Assembly: GCF_900114765.1 (NCBI RefSeq)
Contig: NZ_FOUD01000006.1
Location: 62,001 to 126,000, forward strand
Source of the DNA: Halopseudomonas pachastrellae
Lineage (GTDB): Bacteria > Pseudomonadota > Gammaproteobacteria > Pseudomonadales > Pseudomonadaceae
Reading direction: 5' to 3'
Length of the DNA stretch: 64,000 bases
Positions 54,735 to 64,000 of the stretch are shown piece by piece. The translations under genes were made by a program, and so were the position numbers. The notes under the pieces were generated by a model. It worked only from the letters and a program-made list of their open reading frames with translations, was not told the origin of the DNA and did no database searches. Each line of letters begins with the position of its first letter. Positions within the stretch are counted from its first letter, which is position 1.

Positions 54735-56657
54735 ATGGGCAAGATTATCGGTATCGACCTGGGGACCACCAACTCCTGTGTCGCCATTTTGGAAAACGGT
54801 TCCGCCAAGGTTATCGAGAACGCCGAGGGTGCGCGCACCACGCCGTCCATCGTCGCCTACACCAATGACGGCGAAACTCTGGTTGGCCAGTCTGCCAAGC
54901 GTCAGGCGGTCACCAACCCGCAGAACACCCTGTACGCGGTCAAGCGTTTGATCGGCCGCCGTTTTGAAGAAGACGTCGTACAGAAAGACATCAAGCTGGT
55001 GCCCTACAAGATCGTCAAAGCCGACAACGGTGACGCCTGGGTTCAGGTAAATGACGAGAAGATGGCGCCGCCGCAGGTGTCGGCCGAAGTGCTGAAGAAG
55101 ATGAAGAAAACCGCCGAAGACTACCTCGGCGAGCCGGTCACTGAAGCGGTTATCACCGTACCGGCCTACTTCAACGACAGTCAGCGTCAGGCCACCAAAG
55201 ACGCCGGTCGCATCGCTGGTCTGGAAGTCAAGCGCATCATCAACGAGCCGACCGCAGCTGCTCTGGCCTACGGTATGGACAAGGCGCGTGGCGACTCCAC
55301 CGTTGTCGTATACGACCTGGGTGGCGGTACCTTTGACGTGTCCGTGATCGAAATTGCCGAAGTTGACGGCGAGCACCAGTTTGAAGTGCTGGCCACCAAC
55401 GGTGACACCTTCCTGGGTGGTGAAGATTTCGACATGCGTCTGATCGACTACCTGGCAGACGAGTTCAAGAAAGAGAACGGCGTTGATCTGCACAACGATC
55501 CGCTGGCTCTGCAGCGTCTGAAAGAAGCGGCTGAAAAGGCCAAGATCGAGCTGTCTTCCAGTCAGCAAACTGACGTTAACCTGCCGTACATCACTGCAGA
55601 TGCGTCCGGTCCGAAGCACCTGAACGTCAAGGTCACTCGCGCCAAGCTGGAATCGCTGGTTGAAGACCTGATCAAGCGCAGCATCGAGCCTTGCCGCATC
55701 GCAATGCAGGATGCTGGCCTGGATGTGACCGATATCAACGAAGTGATTCTGGTGGGTGGTCAGACCCGCATGCCGCTGGTACAGAAGACCGTTGCCGAGT
55801 TCTTCAACAAAGAGCCGCGCAAAGACGTTAACCCGGACGAAGCGGTTGCCATTGGCGCTTCCATCCAGGGCGCGGTTCTGGCTGGTGACGTGAAAGACGT
55901 GCTGCTGCTGGACGTGACCCCGCTGTCGCTGGGTATCGAAACCATGGGCGGCGTGATGACTACGCTGATCGAGAAGAACACCACCATCCCGACCAAGAAG
56001 TCGCAGGTGTTCTCCACTGCTGACGATAACCAGACTGCCGTGACCATTCACGTGCTGCAGGGTGAGCGTAAGCAGGCGTCGCAGAACAAGTCGCTGGGTC
56101 GTTTCGATCTGGCCGACATTCCGCCGGCGCAGCGTGGCGTACCGCAGATCGAAGTCAGCTTTGACATCGACGCCAACGGTATTCTGAACGTGTCTGCCAA
56201 AGACAAGGCGACTGGCAAAGAGCAGTCCATCGTGATCAAGGCGTCTTCCGGTCTGTCGGATGACGAAATCGACAAGATGGTGCGTGATGCCGAGGCCAAT
56301 GCCGAGGAAGATCGTAAGTTCGAAGAGCTGGTGACCGTGCGCAACCAGGCCGATCAGCTGGTCCATGCGACTCGCAAGACGCTGACCGAGGCTGGCGACA
56401 AGGCGACCGACGAAGAGAAGGCTGCTATTGAAACCGCGCTGAGCGATCTGGAAGCGGCGATCAAGACCGGTGACAAGGAAGAGATCGAAGCCAAGATCAA
56501 CGCCCTGTCCGAAGCGTCTGGTCCGCTGGTTCAGAAAATGTACGCCGAACAGGCTCAGGCCGGTCAGGCTGATGGCGCAGCGGCCGGCGCGGAGTCTGGC
56601 AACGATGCCGACGACGTGGTCGATGCCGAGTTCGAAGAGGTCAAGGACAACAAGTAA
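54735..56657 (+). CDS. dnaK: Chaperone DnaK (Hsp70)
   Basis: A 640-residue Hsp70. The ATPase domain opens [20 protein letters not shown] and holds [16 protein letters not shown] and [14 protein letters not shown]. The substrate-binding domain and helical lid follow, with the acidic tail ending EFEEVKDNK. It works with GrpE upstream and DnaJ downstream. Confidence 0.97.
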   Translation: MGKIIGIDLGTTNSCVAILENGSAKVIENAEGARTTPSIVAYTNDGETLVGQSAKRQAVTNPQNTLYAVKRLIGRRFEEDVVQKDIKLVPYKIVKADNGDAWVQVNDEKMAPPQVSAEVLKKMKKTAEDYLGEPVTEAVITVPAYFNDSQRQATKDAGRIAGLEVKRIINEPTAAALAYGMDKARGDSTVVVYDLGGGTFDVSVIEIAEVDGEHQFEVLATNGDTFLGGEDFDMRLIDYLADEFKKENGVDLHNDPLALQRLKEAAEKAKIELSSSQQTDVNLPYITADASGPKHLNVKVTRAKLESLVEDLIKRSIEPCRIAMQDAGLDVTDINEVILVGGQTRMPLVQKTVAEFFNKEPRKDVNPDEAVAIGASIQGAVLAGDVKDVLLLDVTPLSLGIETMGGVMTTLIEKNTTIPTKKSQVFSTADDNQTAVTIHVLQGERKQASQNKSLGRFDLADIPPAQRGVPQIEVSFDIDANGILNVSAKDKATGKEQSIVIKASSGLSDDEIDKMVRDAEANAEEDRKFEELVTVRNQADQLVHATRKTLTEAGDKATDEEKAAIETALSDLEAAIKTGDKEEIEAKINALSEASGPLVQKMYAEQAQAGQADGAAAGAESGNDADDVVDAEFEEVKDNK

Positions 56658-56714
56658 GTCCTTGATGAACCGGGCCGGGCGGTGCGTTGAGCGCGCCGCC
56701 TGACCACTCTGCCT

Positions 56715-56743
56715 GGCAACGCGGGAGCTTCTCCCGCGTTGCC
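56715..56743. repeat. Strong hairpin between dnaK and dnaJ
   Basis: GGCAACGCGGGAG and CTCCCGCGTTGCC form a perfect 13-bp stem with loop CTT. Only a weak GTTTGTG follows, so it may partly terminate or stabilise the dnaK message and lower dnaJ output. Confidence 0.7.
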
Positions 56744-56780
56744 GTTTGTGCCGAGTGTCTCTCTGAGGGAAATCGAACAC

Positions 56781-58735
<1,955 letters not shown>

Positions 58736-58750
58736 GTCTGTTGGGCGCAG

Positions 58751-58789
58751 AAAAAAGGCACCGCGAGCGTAAGCTGCGGTGCCTTTTTT
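58751..58789. terminator. Bidirectional terminator after dapB
   Basis: AAAAAAGGCACCGC and GCGGTGCCTTTTTT flank an 11-nt loop. It serves dapB and the convergent gene at 58799. Confidence 0.9.
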
Positions 58790-58798
58790 GTTGTTACG

Positions 58799-59575
58799 TT
58801 ACGGGGTGCCGGCGTTGGCCTCGGCAAGATTGGCCTTCTCGCGGGACAGCTCGTCGAGGGTCTCGGTGTTTTTGCTCAGGTAGAACGCGGCAATGGTGGG
58901 TACCCAGTCGGCGTGATGGTTGATCAGTCGCGGCTGGATGAAACTGTACTGCTTGTCCAGCTGCTCGAAGGTAGCCTCGTGCTCTGGCAGCAGCTTTTTC
59001 AGTTCGCCCGAGCCGGCATGGATGCGTGCGTCCAGTTCATCAAAGATGCCTTCCTTGCTCGGCAGGAAGTAAACCCCGACGGAGCTGAACATGTTGTTCT
59101 GGTAAAGCAGCAGAATGCGATGGGTTTCGATGCTCTGGCGATGCAGGGCGAGCAGGTCCTCAGGGGCGTCGGTAGCCTCGGCGGCATACAGTTCGGCGGC
59201 TGCGGTTTCGAGCTTGCCGTGGGCCATCATGATGCGGTTGACGGTCGCCAGGCTGTAATGGGCCTGATCTTCGGCCATGCCTTCGAGTTCGCGGATCAAC
59301 GCTACGAAGTCGTTGTACAGAGGGCGCAGGTCGCCAGGGTTGTTCATCTGGCGTAGCAGGGCGTCCATTCGGCGCAGGGAGGTATTGTAGATTTCGCGGT
59401 TGCCTGGCTCGCGCACGCGCTCGTACAGGTTGTTGTCGATCAGCAGGTAGGTGCCTGCCTCGAAGCCTTCACTGCGGAATTCATGCAGTGCCTGCAGGCG
59501 AAGTGGATCGGCATGGGCCAGAGAGGCGATGAGCAGCAACGGCAGCACAAGGATGCGTTTCAAGTGCATATGCAT
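58799..59575 (-). CDS. Exported protein of unknown function
   Basis: A 258-residue protein with a signal peptide (MHMHLKRILVLPLLLIASLA ending AHA). The mature part is almost wholly helical, with regions such as NREIYNTSLRRMDALLRQMN and TVNRIMMAHGKLETAAAELY. It faintly recalls PilJ-type sensor input domains, but I cannot assign a family. No membrane anchor beyond the signal is seen, so it is probably periplasmic. It sits between dapB and carA, which are adjacent in Pseudomonas aeruginosa. Confidence 0.75.
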   Translation of the reverse strand: MHMHLKRILVLPLLLIASLAHADPLRLQALHEFRSEGFEAGTYLLIDNNLYERVREPGNREIYNTSLRRMDALLRQMNNPGDLRPLYNDFVALIRELEGMAEDQAHYSLATVNRIMMAHGKLETAAAELYAAEATDAPEDLLALHRQSIETHRILLLYQNNMFSSVGVYFLPSKEGIFDELDARIHAGSGELKKLLPEHEATFEQLDKQYSFIQPRLINHHADWVPTIAAFYLSKNTETLDELSREKANLAEANAGTP

Positions 59576-59779
59576 GATTAGGTGTCCCCGAGTCCTGTGT
59601 TGTTCTTGTTGTGTTATCCGGGCGCAAGTGCGCTCCGGTGACGGTCTTTGCCGTCTGTTCTGGGCTCCTGCCCGGCGGTTAGCAAGTCGTGTTGTAACAC
59701 AGACGAGACGGATATTGAAGATGCGAGATGGGTCTGGCGCCCGGCGGTGGCGCGGGCGACGGCAGTGGATATTTCACCC

Positions 59780-59807
59780 TTGAGCCGTTAAACTATTGCG
59801 CTAATCT
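59780..59807 (+). promoter_or_regulatory. Candidate carA promoter
   Basis: TTGAGC and TAATCT with a 16-bp spacer resemble a sigma-70 promoter, about 35 bp upstream of the attenuator hairpin. The 350-bp gap 59576-59925 holds this promoter, the attenuator and no recognised gene. Confidence 0.5.
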
Positions 59808-59841
59808 GTCTATTCAGCGCGTATCTGACAATGCCTTTGCG

Positions 59842-59880
59842 AGCGGGATGTTGTGTTCAACACTTCATTCCCGCTTTTTT
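59842..59880 (+). terminator. Transcription attenuator in the carAB leader
   Basis: AGCGGGA (59842-59848) pairs with TCCCGCT (59869-59875), with an inner GTTG/CAAC stem, followed by TTTTTT. Lying downstream of the candidate promoter and 46 bp before carA, it should stop part of the transcription and so regulate carAB, perhaps by pyrimidine or arginine supply. Confidence 0.75.
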
Positions 59881-59925
59881 GCAGCCCGCGTTTAGTGAAA
59901 TGTGTCAGTTCTTTCGGAGGTTTTC

Positions 59926-61062
59926 TTGTCCAAGCCAGCCATTCTCGCACTCGCCGACGGCAGCGTTTTTCGCGGTGAGTCCATCGGCGCCGACGGTTCC
60001 AGTGTTGGCGAGGTCGTGTTCAACACGGCTATGACCGGTTACCAGGAGATCCTCACCGATCCCTCCTATGCGCGTCAAATTGTGACGCTGACCTATCCCC
60101 ATATCGGCAACACCGGTGTCACTCCTGAAGATATCGAATCCGACGCGGTTCAGGCCGCCGGTCTGGTTATCCGCGATCTGCCGCTGCTCGCCAGCAACTG
60201 GCGCTGCAAGCAAACGCTGGATGACTACCTGCGCGAGAACGGCATTGTTGCCATCGCCGGTATCGATACTCGCCGCCTGACGCGCATTTTGCGTGAGAAG
60301 GGCTCCCAGAACGGTTGCCTGCTGGCCGGTGATGATATCTCGGAAGAAAAAGCGCTGGAGCTGGCACGCGGCTTCCCGGGCCTGAAAGGCATGGATTTGG
60401 CGAAAGAGGTGTCGGTCAAGCAGAGCTATGAGTGGCGCTCCAGTGTCTGGAACCTGGAAACCGACAGCCACCCTGAGCTGGCTGATGCCGAGCTGCCGCA
60501 CCACGTTGTCGCCTTTGACTACGGCGTGAAATACAACATCCTGCGCATGCTGGTCGCGCGTGGCTGCCGCCTGACCGTTGTGCCGGCGCAGACGCCTGCC
60601 TCCGAGGTGCTGGCGCTGAATCCGGACGGCGTGTTTCTGTCCAACGGCCCCGGTGACCCGGAGCCGTGCGACTACGCCATTGCGGCAATCAAGGACATTC
60701 TGGAAACGGACATCCCGGTCTTCGGCATCTGCCTGGGGCACCAGCTGCTGGCCTTGGCCTCTGGCGCCAAGACAGTGAAGATGGGCCACGGCCACCACGG
60801 TGCCAACCACCCGGTTCAGGATCTGGACACCGGCGTTGTGATGATCACCAGTCAGAACCACGGCTTTGCGGTTGATGAAACCAGCCTGCCGGCCAACCTG
60901 CGTCCGACCCACAAGTCGCTGTTCGATGGCACCCTGCAAGGTATTGAGCGTACCGACAAGGCTGCCTTCAGCTTCCAGGGGCACCCTGAGGCGAGCCCGG
61001 GCCCGCACGATGTGGCACCGCTGTTCGACCGTTTCATTGACGCCATGAAAAAACGCGCCTGA
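59926..61062 (+). CDS. carA: Carbamoyl-phosphate synthase small (glutaminase) subunit
   Basis: Hydrolyses glutamine and channels ammonia to CarB for arginine and pyrimidine synthesis. The start is a TTG at 59926, five bases after CGGAGG, giving (M)[11 protein letters not shown] as in other Pseudomonas. An upstream ATG at 59902 would overlap this ribosome site and add unmatched residues. The 378-residue protein has the glutaminase cysteine in [16 protein letters not shown] and the [11 protein letters not shown] histidine-glutamate pair. carB follows after 32 bases. Confidence 0.95.
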   Translation: MSKPAILALADGSVFRGESIGADGSSVGEVVFNTAMTGYQEILTDPSYARQIVTLTYPHIGNTGVTPEDIESDAVQAAGLVIRDLPLLASNWRCKQTLDDYLRENGIVAIAGIDTRRLTRILREKGSQNGCLLAGDDISEEKALELARGFPGLKGMDLAKEVSVKQSYEWRSSVWNLETDSHPELADAELPHHVVAFDYGVKYNILRMLVARGCRLTVVPAQTPASEVLALNPDGVFLSNGPGDPEPCDYAIAAIKDILETDIPVFGICLGHQLLALASGAKTVKMGHGHHGANHPVQDLDTGVVMITSQNHGFAVDETSLPANLRPTHKSLFDGTLQGIERTDKAAFSFQGHPEASPGPHDVAPLFDRFIDAMKKRA

Positions 61063-61094
61063 ACCCCGGTACACCCTAGGATTTGTAAACGACT

Positions 61095-64000
<2,906 letters not shown>

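Noticed and set aside
59831-60034. 67-codon frame in the carA leader as a classical leader peptide
   Set aside because: It runs far into carA in another frame and lacks a good ribosome site, so peptide-coupled attenuation is not supported, though the hairpin is.

Overview
The window reads as chromosomal DNA of a gamma-proteobacterium of the family Pseudomonadaceae (Pseudomonas or Halopseudomonas-like). The tmRNA on the minus strand encodes the tag (A)NDDNYALAA, and the block ssrA-smpB ... ratA-rnfH-bamE-fur-recN-grpE-dnaK-dnaJ-dapB-carA-carB is the usual Pseudomonas order. The sequence is GC-rich, with a less GC-rich patch in the restriction-modification block around 39.7-43.8 kb. No rRNA, tRNA, CRISPR array, complete insertion sequence or integrase gene was recognised.

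Layout. 1-7.6 kb is an oxygen-responsive neighbourhood: trhP (cut by the window edge), a LysR regulator, an HPP-CBS membrane protein, the class III ribonucleotide reductase nrdD with its glycyl-radical domain on a separate 49-residue gene, nrdG, and a di-haem cytochrome c peroxidase. Anr/FNR-like boxes lie upstream of several of these. 7.6-13 kb holds a TetR regulator facing an acyl-CoA ligase gene that is broken by one amber codon, an NTF2-like protein, a DUF4105 envelope protein and a DUF3015 protein. 13-15 kb is a patchy accessory strip with a parDE-type toxin-antitoxin pair and an Hpt-domain fragment.

15-32.3 kb is the most distinctive region. Two long operons converge on one bidirectional terminator. 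The plus-strand operon encodes a BMP-type ABC importer (binding protein, two permeases, double ATPase), a formamidase-like amidase, a biuret-hydrolase-like cysteine hydrolase, a second cysteine hydrolase, an AtzH/HpxZ-like protein and a GntR regulator. The minus-strand operon encodes a third cysteine hydrolase, a NitT/TauT-type ABC importer, a short-chain dehydrogenase, a dihydroorotase/allantoinase-like cyclic amidohydrolase, a LOG-type phosphoribohydrolase, a DUF3830 protein and a ring-opening amidohydrolase of the cyanuric acid hydrolase/barbiturase family; a LysR gene diverges from it. Together they look like a nitrogen-scavenging pathway that imports a cyclic imide or ureide, opens the ring and strips ammonia from the linear products. 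The substrate is not settled by sequence.

32.3-37.6 kb holds thiM and an arsenic operon (arsR-arsH-acr3-gapdh-arsJ). 38-47.6 kb is a defence block: hsdM, hsdS, a HEPN-type protein, an AbiEi/AbiEii toxin-antitoxin pair nested between hsdS and hsdR, hsdR, and a YgjP-type metallopeptidase, ending beside the 3' end of ssrA. 47.8-64 kb is core genome: tmRNA/SmpB trans-translation, an NSS transporter, ratA-rnfH, bamE, fur, recN, the sigma-32 driven grpE-dnaK-dnaJ chaperones, dapB, an unknown exported protein, and carAB preceded by a likely transcription attenuator (carB runs off the end).
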